Shown here: piece after piece, positions 1 through 7,897 of the stretch
How the letters are laid out: each line of letters starts with the position of its first letter
How positions within the stretch are numbered: position 1 is the first letter of the stretch
Assembly: GCA_900104855.1 (NCBI GenBank)
Contig: FNSS01000001.1
Span: 496,001-560,000 of the forward strand
Source: Rhizobiales bacterium GAS188
Lineage (GTDB): Bacteria > Pseudomonadota > Alphaproteobacteria > Rhizobiales > Beijerinckiaceae
Direction of reading: 5' to 3'
DNA: 64,000 nucleotides
The notes under the pieces: generated by a model
What the model saw: only the letters and a program-made list of their open reading frames with translations
What the model was told of the DNA's origin: nothing
Databases searched by the model: none
Position numbers and translations under genes: made by a program

Positions 1-5
1 CCGAA

Positions 6-95
6 GGCCAGCGCTCGCAGGGACGGTCAATGATGGCCGCAGGCCACCGCCGCAGGCGGCGCGAAGCGTCATTGACGGTCCCGAGACCGCTGGCC
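6..95. repeat. Imperfect inverted repeat at window edge
   Basis: Arms at 6-33 and 69-95 are imperfect reverse complements: both outer ends read GGCCAGCG towards the centre and both inner ends read GTCAATGA. The 35 bases between them hold a second short GC-rich hairpin. No open frame uses the segment. It could be a palindromic intergenic repeat or the end of a small mobile element; only the left edge of the context is visible. Confidence 0.5.
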
Positions 96-161
96 CAATG
101 ACATAATCGGGAGCCCAAAATCACAGTTGCTCACCCGATCCTCGCCTGGGGGCTCGGATCG

Positions 162-194
162 ACCTCTCCCACAAGGTCCCACAAGGGGAGAGGT
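162..194 (-). terminator. Hairpin downstream of the lacI-type gene
   Basis: ACCTCTCCC (162-170) pairs with GGGGAGAGGT (185-194) around a 14-base loop, 15 bases beyond the stop codon of the minus-strand repressor gene. There is no clear T-run, so it may be a 3'-end stabilising hairpin rather than a classical intrinsic terminator. Confidence 0.45.
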
Positions 195-209
195 AAGGCC
201 AAGCGCAAC

Positions 210-1232
210 TCAGACTCCGCGTCTTGCCGTGCTCTCTCGCACGACGAGCTCGGCCGGAAGCCTGACCTCGCGCTCGGCCGCCGTCCTGCCCTCCACGAGC
301 TCCAAGAGGACGCTGGCTGCCCGCTCGCCGATCTGTCGCCGCGCCTGGCGTACGGTGGTGATGGCGGGGTTGTAGGCTTCGGCAAACTCGATGTCGTCGA
401 AGCCGGCGACGGATACATCGCGCGGGACCGCAATCCCCGCCGCGAACAGACGGCGGATCAAGCCCATCGCCATCGCGTCGTTGCAGGCGAAAATCGCGTC
501 CGGAAGCTTCGCGCCGGCGAGATAGGTCTCGGCGGCGGCCTCTCCCGACGCCAAGGTGAAGTCTCCCTCGGTCACGAGCGCGGCATCGAATCCGAGACCG
601 GCCTGGCGCAAGGCGTCCTTATAGCCTGAGAAGCGCTCATGCTCGAGCACATTGGTCCGCGGACCTCGGACATATCCGATCCGTCGATGGCCGAGCGAGG
701 CCAGATACGACGTCGCAATTTGAGCCGCCTTGCGATTTTCGGTCTCGACATGGGGGAAAGGCGCGCCCGGAATGCGCTCGCACAGGCTGACCATGGGCAT
801 CGTCGAATGACGCGTGTCGCGAGGCGCGAAGAGCCGCCGCCCGTTGAGGAGCAGCACCCCATCGACGCGGCCGGCCGCGATGAACTGCGCACATTGCTCT
901 TCGCGCGCCGCTTCATTGTGGGTATCGGCGATGATGAGACTATAGCCTCGCGCGGCGAGCGTGTCGGAAATGCCGCGCAGCACCAGCGAGAAGAACACGT
1001 TGCCGAAATCCGGGAGGACGGCGAGAATTGTTCTCGTCTTGTTGGTCCGCAGGTTCCTCGCGGCGAGATTGGGAACGTAGCCGATCTCCCGCACGGCCTT
1101 GACGACGGCTTCGCGCGTGGCCAGCGTCACCTTCTCGGGCGTCGCGAGCGCCCGGCTGACTGTCGCGGTCGAAACGCCGGCCGAGCGAGCGACGTCGCTG
1201 ATCCTCGGCTTGCGGCTCACCCGTTGATCCAT
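210..1232 (-). CDS. LacI-family transcriptional repressor
   Basis: A 340-residue LacI/GalR-type regulator. Residues 10-57 form the N-terminal helix-turn-helix and hinge (ISDVARSAGVSTATVSRAL, then YVPNLAARNLR), and about residues 66-330 form the periplasmic-binding-protein-like sensor domain (ILAVLPDFGN, HRRIGYVRGP, DAIFACNDAMAMGL, VSVAGFDD). The ATG at 1232 puts the HTH at the usual distance from the N-terminus; an upstream in-frame start at 1328 would add 32 residues that look non-homologous. It is transcribed away from the sugar ABC operon, and a perfect LacI-type operator lies in the shared upstream region, so it very likely represses that operon and perhaps itself. The effector is probably a sugar or sugar derivative imported by the neighbour transporter, which is inference. 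Confidence 0.93.
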   Translation of the reverse strand: MDQRVSRKPRISDVARSAGVSTATVSRALATPEKVTLATREAVVKAVREIGYVPNLAARNLRTNKTRTILAVLPDFGNVFFSLVLRGISDTLAARGYSLIIADTHNEAAREEQCAQFIAAGRVDGVLLLNGRRLFAPRDTRHSTMPMVSLCERIPGAPFPHVETENRKAAQIATSYLASLGHRRIGYVRGPRTNVLEHERFSGYKDALRQAGLGFDAALVTEGDFTLASGEAAAETYLAGAKLPDAIFACNDAMAMGLIRRLFAAGIAVPRDVSVAGFDDIEFAEAYNPAITTVRQARRQIGERAASVLLELVEGRTAAEREVRLPAELVVRESTARRGV

Positions 1233-1303
1233 GCGTTTATCCAGATTGCGGTGACGCTCACTTGATCGGAGCCGGTCGACCACCACTGCCGACCACTCCT
1301 GAC

Positions 1304-1331
1304 TTGACTCTCTCCAGCCGGCCGACAATAT
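1304..1331 (+). promoter_or_regulatory. Candidate sigma70 promoter of the sugar operon
   Basis: TTGACT (1304-1309) and CAATAT (1326-1331) are separated by 16 bases. Transcription would begin near 1338, immediately before the operator at 1341-1354. The spacing and placement are good; the hexamers are moderate matches to consensus. Confidence 0.5.
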
Positions 1332-1340
1332 TGATCGGGA

Positions 1341-1354
1341 TGTAATCGATTACA
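1341..1354. promoter_or_regulatory. LacI-type operator palindrome
   Basis: TGTAATCGATTACA is a perfect 14-bp palindrome with the central CG step typical of LacI/GalR-family operators. It lies about 10 bases after the predicted -10 box, where a bound repressor would block initiation, and between the divergent repressor and binding-protein genes. The Shine-Dalgarno GGAGGA (1374-1379) of the next gene follows. Confidence 0.75.
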
Positions 1355-1383
1355 AGAGCGCGAAGCTCATATGGGAGGAAGCG

Positions 1384-2628
1384 ATGATGCGCAGGACAGC
1401 TGCTGCCGTGGCGCTCCTTTGGTCTCTCGGCGCCACCACCCAAGACGTGAAGGCCCAGGAGATGAAGGCGGAGGTGATCCATTGGTGGACCTCCGGCGGC
1501 GAATCGGCGGCCGTGAAGGTCATCGCGGATCAGTTCAAGAAGGCTGGCGGCGTTTGGATCGATAACGCCATCGCAGGAGGCGTCAACGCCCGTGCGTCGG
1601 CGATCAACCGGACGATCGGCGGGGATCCTCCAACAGCAATGCAGTTCAACACCGGCAAGCAGTTCGACGAGCTCGTCGAGGGCAATCTGCTCGTCGATGT
1701 CGACGCCATGGCCGATGAAGGCCGCTGGCGCAGCGTCATCCCTGAGGCGATCATCAAGGCCACGACGCGTGGCGGCAAGATGTACGCCGTCCCGATCAAT
1801 ATTCATGGCCAGAACTGGCTCTTCTACAACAAGGCGGTGCTGGAAAAAGCCGGTGCGACCGAGCCCACCAACTGGACGGACGTGTTTGCGGCGCTCGACA
1901 AGATCAAGGCGGCGGGGCTCATTCCGCTGGCGTTCAGCGGCACGAAGACCTGGGAACGCAACCTGTTCAATGCGGTCCTCGCCGGCCAAGGCGGGGCGGC
2001 CATGTTCGAAGGCATCTATGGTTCGCGCAACGCGGCAATCGCTGCCAGCCCGGACTTCAAAGCGGTCGCCGAGACCTATGCCAAGCTCCGGAGCTATGTC
2101 GATGTCGGTTCGCCCGGTCGCAACTGGAACGACGCGACGAACCTCGTCATCCAAGGCAAGGCCGGAATGCAGGTAATGGGCGATTGGGCCAAGGGCGAAT
2201 TCGTCGCGGCCGGGCAGACGGCCGGCAAGGAGTTCGGCTGCACCGTGCTCTCCAACAAAGGCGGCGGCTATGTGATGGGCGGCGACGTCTTCGCCTTTCC
2301 CAAGCTCAAGGACCCGGCTGGTGCCAAGGCGCAACTCATGCTGGCGAAGATCATGCTCGACCCGCAGACCCAGATCCAGTTCGCGCAGAAGAAGGGCTCG
2401 ATCCCTGTGCGCCTCGACCTGGATGTGAGCTCGCTCGACCTCTGCGCCCAGAAGGCCGTGAAATGGCTCGCCGATAAGAGCCAGCAGATTCCAGCCCAAG
2501 AGATGCTGTCGCCGCCGGATCTGACCGGCGCCATGGAGGATGCGATCTCGCAATATTGGAATACGCCGTCGATGACCGCAGATGCTTTCACCGCGAAAGT
2601 GGCGGGCATTCTGAAGGCGGTTTACTGA
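1384..2628 (+). CDS. Sugar ABC transporter substrate-binding protein
   Basis: A 414-residue family-1 extracellular solute-binding protein. Residues 1-24 form a signal peptide (RRTAAAVALLWSLGATTQDVKA followed by QE), and the mature part starts with the hallmark EVIHWWTSGGESAA. It would bind a sugar in the periplasm and deliver it to the permease pair encoded next. The ATG at 1384 (a second ATG follows at once) is 4 bases after GGAGGA. First gene of an operon with two MalF/MalG-type permeases, an MsmX/UgpC-type ATPase and two sugar-modifying enzymes. The substrate cannot be read from sequence; the downstream enzymes suggest a polyol or glucoside that is oxidised after uptake. Confidence 0.93.
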   Translation: MMRRTAAAVALLWSLGATTQDVKAQEMKAEVIHWWTSGGESAAVKVIADQFKKAGGVWIDNAIAGGVNARASAINRTIGGDPPTAMQFNTGKQFDELVEGNLLVDVDAMADEGRWRSVIPEAIIKATTRGGKMYAVPINIHGQNWLFYNKAVLEKAGATEPTNWTDVFAALDKIKAAGLIPLAFSGTKTWERNLFNAVLAGQGGAAMFEGIYGSRNAAIAASPDFKAVAETYAKLRSYVDVGSPGRNWNDATNLVIQGKAGMQVMGDWAKGEFVAAGQTAGKEFGCTVLSNKGGGYVMGGDVFAFPKLKDPAGAKAQLMLAKIMLDPQTQIQFAQKKGSIPVRLDLDVSSLDLCAQKAVKWLADKSQQIPAQEMLSPPDLTGAMEDAISQYWNTPSMTADAFTAKVAGILKAVY

Positions 2629-2632
2629 AGGC

Positions 2633-2747
2633 GAGTAGAGAGTAGCGAGTAGCGAATAGAGAGTGGCAAGCAGGGAATAGGAACGGGTTTCCGCAGTGTC
2701 AGTGCGTTCGCAGCTCACTACTCGCTATTCGCTATTCGCCACTCTCC
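2633..2747. repeat. Inverted array of 7-bp repeats between transporter genes
   Basis: Five tandem heptamers of the type GAGTAGC or GAATAGA run from 2633 to 2667, and about four reverse-complement copies (CTACTCG, CTATTCG, CTATTCG, CCACTCT) run from 2718 to 2747. Aligned as a stem (2638-2666 with 2718-2746) the arms match at about 25 of 29 positions with a 51-base loop. The second array falls inside the N-terminal codons of the first permease, and the loop contains its GTG start. Confidence 0.75.
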
Positions 2748-3631
2748 TTTCGCTGCGCTTGCCCTCTCGCTTTGCCGCCTTGCTGGCGCTCACCCCGGCC
2801 TTCGCGGTGTTGATCGTCGTCTATATCGGCGCGACGGGCTGGACGATCTGGGTCTCGCTGACGAATTCGCGCATGCTCCCGAGCTCGGTTTTCGTGGGCC
2901 TGCGCCAATACGAAACGCTCTTCACCAATGAGCGCTGGCAGGTCTCGGTCCACAACCTTTTCATCTTCGGCACATTATTCGTGCTGGCGAGCATCGGGCT
3001 CGGATTTCTTCTGGCGGTCGCCATCGACCAGCGCGTCCGGGCCGAAAGCCTGTTGCGCTCGGTATACCTCTATCCCTTTTCGATGTCGTTCGTGGTCACC
3101 GGCCTGGTCTGGCAATGGCTCCTCAATCCGACGCTCGGCATCGAGAAATTGGTGCGCGGCTGGGGCTTCGACAGCTTCCGGTTCGACTGGATCGTGCAGC
3201 AGGACATGGTGGTCTACACGCTGGTGATCGCCGCCGTCTGGCACGCAGCGGGACTTTCCATGGCGATCATGCTCGCGGGCTTGCGCGGCATCGACGAGGA
3301 TATCTGGAAGGCCGCCAGGGTCGACGGCCTCAAGACATGGCGCATCTACATCTCGATCATCGCACCGATGCTCGGCGCGAGTTTCGCTACTGCCGCAGTG
3401 CTGCTCTCGACGTCCGTCGTGCGCCTCTACGATCTCGTCGTCGCCATGACCAATGGCGGGCCGGGCCTCGCCTCGGAGGTCCCGGCGAAGTTCGTCATGG
3501 ACCATCTGTTCGAGCGCCAGAATCTTGGCCTCGCGACCGCGGCCGCGACCTCGATGCTCGTCACCGTCGCTGCCGTCGCGGCGCCATTCCTCTACTGGCA
3601 AAGCAGGCGCCGACGCCTGGCGGCCCGATGA
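2696..3631 (+). CDS. Sugar ABC transporter permease (MalF/UgpA type)
   Basis: A 311-residue inner-membrane permease with about six hydrophobic segments and the cytoplasmic EAA loop EDIWKAARVDGLKTWRIY near residues 200-220 that docks the ATPase. The family core begins about residue 25 (FAALLALTPAFAVLIVVYIG). The GTG at 2696 is the first in-frame start; residues 8-21 are encoded by the 7-bp repeat array and are probably dispensable, so the true start is uncertain. It overlaps the next permease by ATGA. Confidence 0.9.
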   Translation: MSVRSQLTTRYSLFATLLSLRLPSRFAALLALTPAFAVLIVVYIGATGWTIWVSLTNSRMLPSSVFVGLRQYETLFTNERWQVSVHNLFIFGTLFVLASIGLGFLLAVAIDQRVRAESLLRSVYLYPFSMSFVVTGLVWQWLLNPTLGIEKLVRGWGFDSFRFDWIVQQDMVVYTLVIAAVWHAAGLSMAIMLAGLRGIDEDIWKAARVDGLKTWRIYISIIAPMLGASFATAAVLLSTSVVRLYDLVVAMTNGGPGLASEVPAKFVMDHLFERQNLGLATAAATSMLVTVAAVAAPFLYWQSRRRRLAAR

Positions 3632-4521
3632 CGCAGGGCGCCGCAATCGAGCCTCAGGGACGCAAGCCGCGCGGCGTGACGCCGGCGCGGATCGGCATCT
3701 ATACTTTTCTCGTGATGACGGCCCTGTTCTTCGCGATCCCGCTCTATGTGATGATCGCCACATCCCTGAAGACGATGGAGGAGATCCGGCTGGGCCAGAT
3801 CCTCAGCCTCCCGGTCCACCCGAGCTTCGATGCCTGGCTCAAAGCCTGGTCGAGCGCCTGCACGGGCCTCAATTGCAACGGTATCCAGGTCGGCTTCTTC
3901 AATTCGGTGAAGATCCTCGTCCTCTCCGTTCCGGCCTCGATCCTGATCGGCTCGCTGACCGGATATGCACTCTCCTTTTGGCGCGTGCGCGGCGCGGCCA
4001 TCCTGTTCGGGGCGATGATGGTCGTCGCCTTCATCCCCTATCAGCTGTTCATCTATCCGCTGGTCCGCGTGTTTTCCGTGCTCGGCATCAATAATTCGCT
4101 CATCGGCATCGTCGTGGTGCATACGATCTTCGGCCTGCCCACGATGACATTGCTGTTCCGGAATTATTTCGCCTCGCTGCCGACCGAGCTCTTCAAGGCC
4201 GCGCGCGTCGACGGGGCCGGCTTCTTCCGGATCTTCTGGTCCATCATGATGCCGATGGCGACGCCAATCCTCATTGTGGCGATGATCTTGCAAGTCACCG
4301 GCATCTGGAACGACTTCATCCTGGGCTTGGTGTTTGCCGGACGCGAAAACCTCCCGATGACAGTACAGCTCAACAATATCGTCAATTCGACCCAGGGCGA
4401 GCGCGCCTATAATGTCGACATGGCGGCGACCATGCTGACGGCGCTGGTGCCGCTCATCCTCTATTTCGGCTCGGGCCGATGGTTCGTGCGCGGCATCGCC
4501 GCGGGCGCGGTCAAGGGCTGA
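3628..4521 (+). CDS. Sugar ABC transporter permease (MalG/UgpE type)
   Basis: A 297-residue partner permease. An N-terminal membrane helix (IGIYTFLVMTALFFAIPLYV) is followed by the cluster of helices and the EAA motif PTELFKAARVDGAGFFRIFW in the last third. The ATG at 3628 overlaps the upstream stop in the sequence ATGA, which fixes the start by translational coupling. A loop with two cysteines (SACTGLNC) sits between helices 1 and 2. It forms the heterodimeric channel with the preceding permease. Confidence 0.92.
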   Translation: MTQGAAIEPQGRKPRGVTPARIGIYTFLVMTALFFAIPLYVMIATSLKTMEEIRLGQILSLPVHPSFDAWLKAWSSACTGLNCNGIQVGFFNSVKILVLSVPASILIGSLTGYALSFWRVRGAAILFGAMMVVAFIPYQLFIYPLVRVFSVLGINNSLIGIVVVHTIFGLPTMTLLFRNYFASLPTELFKAARVDGAGFFRIFWSIMMPMATPILIVAMILQVTGIWNDFILGLVFAGRENLPMTVQLNNIVNSTQGERAYNVDMAATMLTALVPLILYFGSGRWFVRGIAAGAVKG

Positions 4522-4525
4522 TCTC

Positions 4526-5605
4526 ATGCGCGCAGGCAGCGATGTCGATGTCAGAGGCGTAGAGATCGGCTACGGCACGCTCAAAGTGCTCGAGAAGCTC
4601 GACCTCCACATCGCGGCGTCGGAGTTCGTCGTGCTGCTCGGCCCGTCCGGTTGCGGCAAGTCGACGTTGCTCAACGCCATTGCGGGCTTGATCGACATCC
4701 AGGCCGGCCAGATCTGGATCGGCGGGCGGAACGCCACCTGGGACGAGCCGAAGGATCGCGGCATCGCGATGGTGTTCCAATCCTATGCGCTCTACCCGCG
4801 CATGACGACGCGCGGCAACATGTCCTTCGGCCTGAAGGTCGCGGGCATGCCGCAGCCGGAGATTGGCCGCCGCGTGCAGGACGTGGCCCAGATGCTGCAG
4901 ATCACCGAGCTGTTGGATCGTCGACCATCCGAATTGTCCGGCGGCCAGCGGCAGCGCGTCGCGATCGGCCGCGCCCTCGTCCGCGAAGCCGGCGTCTATC
5001 TCTTCGACGAACCGCTCTCCAATCTCGATGCGCAATTGCGCGCCGAGCTGCGCGTCGAGATCAAGCGGCTGCATCAACGCCTGAAGGCGACCATGATCTA
5101 TGTCACTCACGATCAGATCGAAGCCTTGACCTTGGCTGATCGCATCGCGGTGATGAAGGACCGGATCATCCAGCAGCTCGGCACGCCCCAGGAGATTTAC
5201 CAGCGCCCGGCGAACCGCTTCGTCGCGTCGTTCGTCGGGTCGCCGGCGATGAATTTCGTGCCCGGAGCGATAAGGCTGAGCGCCGGCGGCGCCACATTCG
5301 AAGCGGAGGGTTTTGGCCTCCCGATGGCGGGCTATCGCTTCGCCACCGCGCCGAAGGACGGCGCCAAGGTCGAGCTCGGCGTGCGTCCCGAGCATGTCGA
5401 AATGGCTTCCAACGGCTTGCAGGCCGTCATCGAGATGATCGAGCCGATGGGCAGCGATCAGCTGGCCTGGACGCGCCTCGGCGGCGCACCCGCTTCGCTG
5501 CGCCTTCCGGCGGAATCGGCGGTTCGAGCCGGCGATCGCGTCTCGATCTCGATTTCACCCGCCAAAGCTAGTCTCTTCGACTTCACCTCCGGTCAACGTC
5601 TGTAA
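4526..5605 (+). CDS. Sugar ABC transporter ATP-binding protein (UgpC/MsmX type)
   Basis: A 359-residue ATPase of the CUT1 group. It shows Walker A GPSGCGKSTLLNAIAGL (about 38-54), signature LSGGQRQRVAIGRALV (about 138), Walker B VYLFDEPLSNLDAQLR and the H-loop YVTHDQIEAL. The C-terminal 110 residues form the regulatory OB-type domain of MalK-like proteins (LGVRPEHVEM). It energises the two permeases. It begins 4 bases after the upstream permease stop and its TAA overlaps the next ATG (TAATG), so the operon is tightly coupled. Confidence 0.94.
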   Translation: MRAGSDVDVRGVEIGYGTLKVLEKLDLHIAASEFVVLLGPSGCGKSTLLNAIAGLIDIQAGQIWIGGRNATWDEPKDRGIAMVFQSYALYPRMTTRGNMSFGLKVAGMPQPEIGRRVQDVAQMLQITELLDRRPSELSGGQRQRVAIGRALVREAGVYLFDEPLSNLDAQLRAELRVEIKRLHQRLKATMIYVTHDQIEALTLADRIAVMKDRIIQQLGTPQEIYQRPANRFVASFVGSPAMNFVPGAIRLSAGGATFEAEGFGLPMAGYRFATAPKDGAKVELGVRPEHVEMASNGLQAVIEMIEPMGSDQLAWTRLGGAPASLRLPAESAVRAGDRVSISISPAKASLFDFTSGQRL

Positions 5606-5628
5606 TGCCCTCCGACAAGGAACATCTC

Positions 5629-6387
5629 ATGAGGCCGCTCGACGGATTGTCATTCCAACTCTACTCGGCGCGCAAGCTCGAGCCGCTCGAAAGTCAATTC
5701 GAGCTGCTGGCGGGCCTCGGCTATAAGCGGGTCGAGCCGTTCGGAGGGCTGCTCGGCGATCCGGCCCGCCTGAAGACGCTCCTCGACCGGCATGGGATGA
5801 CGGCGCCCAGCTGTCATGTCGGCATGGATCGCCTGCGGGCCGACGTCAAAGCGGCCGTCAAGATCTGCAAGGATCTCGGCGTTGCGACGATCTTCGCCCC
5901 GGCGCCGTTGATCGGTGAGCGCGATGGCGGCGAAGCCGAATGGCGCGCGCTCGGCAAGGAGCTCGCCGGCATCGGCAAGGCCGTGAATGCCGAAGGCCTC
6001 GTCTTCGGCTGGCATAATCATCACTGGGAATACGGCAAGGCCGCCGACGGCAGGACCTATCTCGACGTGATGTTCGCCGAAGCTCCCGACCTTGCCTGGC
6101 AGGCCGACCTCGCTTGGATCAAACGGGGCGGCGGCGATCCCGCAGACGAGCTCAAGCGTCACAAGAACCGCGTCATCTCCTGCCACATCAAGGATATTGC
6201 ACCTGCGGGACAATGCCTCGATGAAGACGGATGGGCAGATCCCGGCCATGGCGTGCTCGACTGGACGGCGCTCCTCCCCGTCATGAAGGAGGTCGGCGTC
6301 AAGCTGTTCGTCGCCGAGCATGACAATCCGAACGACGTTGCGCGTTTTGCGCGCCGCGCCGCCGAAACCATCTCGCATTGGGCTTGA
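5629..6387 (+). CDS. Sugar phosphate isomerase/epimerase (TIM barrel)
   Basis: A 252-residue AP-endonuclease-2/xylose-isomerase-like TIM barrel protein. Characteristic stretches are LSFQLYSAR at the N-terminus, the metal/substrate segment FGWHNHHWEY in the middle, ISCHIKDIAP, and FVAEHDNPND near the end. The ATG at 5629 is preceded by AAGGAA at a good distance; an ATG at 5605 overlapping the ATPase stop would add eight residues. It probably isomerises or epimerises the imported sugar, or its 3-keto form, together with the downstream dehydrogenase; the exact reaction is unknown. Confidence 0.85.
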   Translation: MRPLDGLSFQLYSARKLEPLESQFELLAGLGYKRVEPFGGLLGDPARLKTLLDRHGMTAPSCHVGMDRLRADVKAAVKICKDLGVATIFAPAPLIGERDGGEAEWRALGKELAGIGKAVNAEGLVFGWHNHHWEYGKAADGRTYLDVMFAEAPDLAWQADLAWIKRGGGDPADELKRHKNRVISCHIKDIAPAGQCLDEDGWADPGHGVLDWTALLPVMKEVGVKLFVAEHDNPNDVARFARRAAETISHWA

Positions 6388-6401
6388 GCGGGACGAGATC
6401 G

Positions 6402-6461
6402 ATGACAACAGATTCGATGAGAACAGATTCGATGACGACAGATTCGATGGCAACACTTGGC
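6402..6461 (+). repeat. 15-bp tandem repeat giving four in-frame ATGs
   Basis: Three 15-bp units beginning ATGACAACAGATTCG (6402-6416), with variants at 6417-6431 and 6432-6446, are followed by a degenerate fourth unit starting ATGGCAACA at 6447. Each unit supplies an in-frame ATG at the start of the Gfo/Idh/MocA gene and would add the pentapeptide MTTDS or MRTDS. The unit length is a multiple of three, so copy-number change would not shift the frame. Confidence 0.85.
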
Positions 6462-7595
6462 GTCGGCATCATCGGATGCGGTGTCATATCCGACATCTAC
6501 ATGAAAAACATGGGCAAGTTTCAAGGGCTGAAGCTCGTCGCCTGCGCCGATATCCGCGAGGACGCGGCGCGGTTCGCGGCGGAAAGGCATGGCATTGCGG
6601 CGCGCAGCATCGATGCCGTGCTCGCGAGCCGGGACATCGACATCGTCGTGAACCTGACAGTTCCCGCCGCGCATTTCGAGGTGAGCCAAGCGGCGCTCCT
6701 CGCCGGCAAGCATGTATTCGGAGAAAAGCCGCTTTGCGTCGAGCCTGAGCAGGGGCGAAGCCTGGTCGCGCAAGCCGCGCACCGCGGCCTCAAGCTCGGC
6801 TGCGCACCCGACACCTTTCTCGGAGCAGGCGGGCGTCTCGCGCGCGAGATCGTCGATTCCGGAAAGATCGGCACAATCCTCTCCGGCACTTGCTTCCTCA
6901 TGTCGCACGGCATGGAGCATTGGCACCCGGATCCGGAGTTCTTCTTCAAGCGAGGCGGCGGACCCATTCTTGACATGGCCCCATATTACCTCGCGGCGCT
7001 GGTCAACCTGATCGGGCCCGTGGCCAGCGTCCAGGCGAGCACATCGGCCGGCTTCGCAGAGCGCATCGTGACGGCCGAAGGACCGCGCAAGGGTCATGCG
7101 ATCAAGGTCGAGACGCCGACCACCGTCATGGCGTTGGTGCGCTTCGCGAACGGGGCCGACATCACATTCGTCATGAGCTGGGACGTGTGGAAGCATGGCC
7201 ACCCCGCGATCGAGCTCTACGGAACGCTGGGCTCCTTGCGGGTACCGGACCCGAATTTCTTCGGCGGCGCCGTGGAATACAGCGAGCGTGGTGGCGACTG
7301 GATCAGCGTCGATTCCAGCGACAAGCCCTTCGGCAAGGCCAATTGGCGTTCTCCCAACTGGGCCCCGGCGATGCCGGATCGCGCCAATTACCGCTGTCTC
7401 GGCGTTGCCGAGCTCGCGAGCGCGGCTGTCCGCAACACGCCGCACCGATCATCGGGAGCGCTCGCGAGCCATGTGCTCGACGCGATGCATGCCATCCTGG
7501 GCGCCGGCGCGCATGGCGGAACGGTCGAAGTGGGCTCGCGCATCGAACGTCCCGCGGCGCTGAGCGACGCGGACGCCGCCAGCCTCGCCCATTGA
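6402..7595 (+). CDS. Gfo/Idh/MocA family NAD(P)-dependent oxidoreductase
   Basis: A 397-residue dehydrogenase if started at 6402. The Rossmann motif GVGIIGCGVISDIY follows a repeat-encoded N-terminus, and the EKP motif (GEKPLCVEP) typical of the family lies near residue 108. The C-terminal beta-sheet dimerisation domain includes ILDMAPYYLAALVNL. Such enzymes oxidise sugars or inositols, often to 3-keto products. The ATG at 6402 has a weak GGGACGAG upstream; ATGs at 6417, 6432 and 6447 are alternatives and only the last lacks repeat residues. It is the last gene of the sugar operon, 14 bases after the isomerase. Confidence 0.9.
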   Translation: MTTDSMRTDSMTTDSMATLGVGIIGCGVISDIYMKNMGKFQGLKLVACADIREDAARFAAERHGIAARSIDAVLASRDIDIVVNLTVPAAHFEVSQAALLAGKHVFGEKPLCVEPEQGRSLVAQAAHRGLKLGCAPDTFLGAGGRLAREIVDSGKIGTILSGTCFLMSHGMEHWHPDPEFFFKRGGGPILDMAPYYLAALVNLIGPVASVQASTSAGFAERIVTAEGPRKGHAIKVETPTTVMALVRFANGADITFVMSWDVWKHGHPAIELYGTLGSLRVPDPNFFGGAVEYSERGGDWISVDSSDKPFGKANWRSPNWAPAMPDRANYRCLGVAELASAAVRNTPHRSSGALASHVLDAMHAILGAGAHGGTVEVGSRIERPAALSDADAASLAH

Positions 7596-7897
7596 TCGCT
7601 GGGCTGTCCGCGGGAAGGAAACTGATTGCATTTGGGCCAGCTGCTCAACTCCAGATGGCCGGAATTCGCAGCGGACAGGCGTGGATGGCCGGGCCAAGCC
7701 CGGCCAGGACGTGGATGGGTCCATTCGCCTGGGCAAAATGACCACCGGATCTTGATTGCGCTCGCCATAGCAACTGCGTCTTGGCCGGGCTTGGCCCGGC
7801 CATCCACGCCTATGCTACGTTCGATACTTTCCCCGGATAGCCCTGCCTCGCGGGAGAGGTGGGCGCTGGCGATAGCGGTCGTGCAACTGCCCGTCGC
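7596..7897. repeat. Convergent intergenic region with two inverted 33-bp palindromic repeats
   Basis: Copy one (7679-7711) and copy two (7777-7809, opposite orientation) are 33 bp each and differ at one position when aligned as reverse complements. Each contains the hairpin GGCCGGGC-CAA-GCCCGGCC. They sit between the convergent sugar operon and the AroE-like operon, so they may act as bidirectional transcription terminators, and the two copies can also pair with each other. No gene is seen here. Confidence 0.75.

Noticed and set aside
1258-2718. Long minus-strand open frame of 486 codons opposite the sugar-binding protein gene
   Set aside because: It is an antisense shadow typical of GC-rich DNA. 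The plus-strand frame has a signal peptide, family motifs and a strong ribosome-binding site; the minus frame has none, and its N-terminus is just the heptamer repeat translated.
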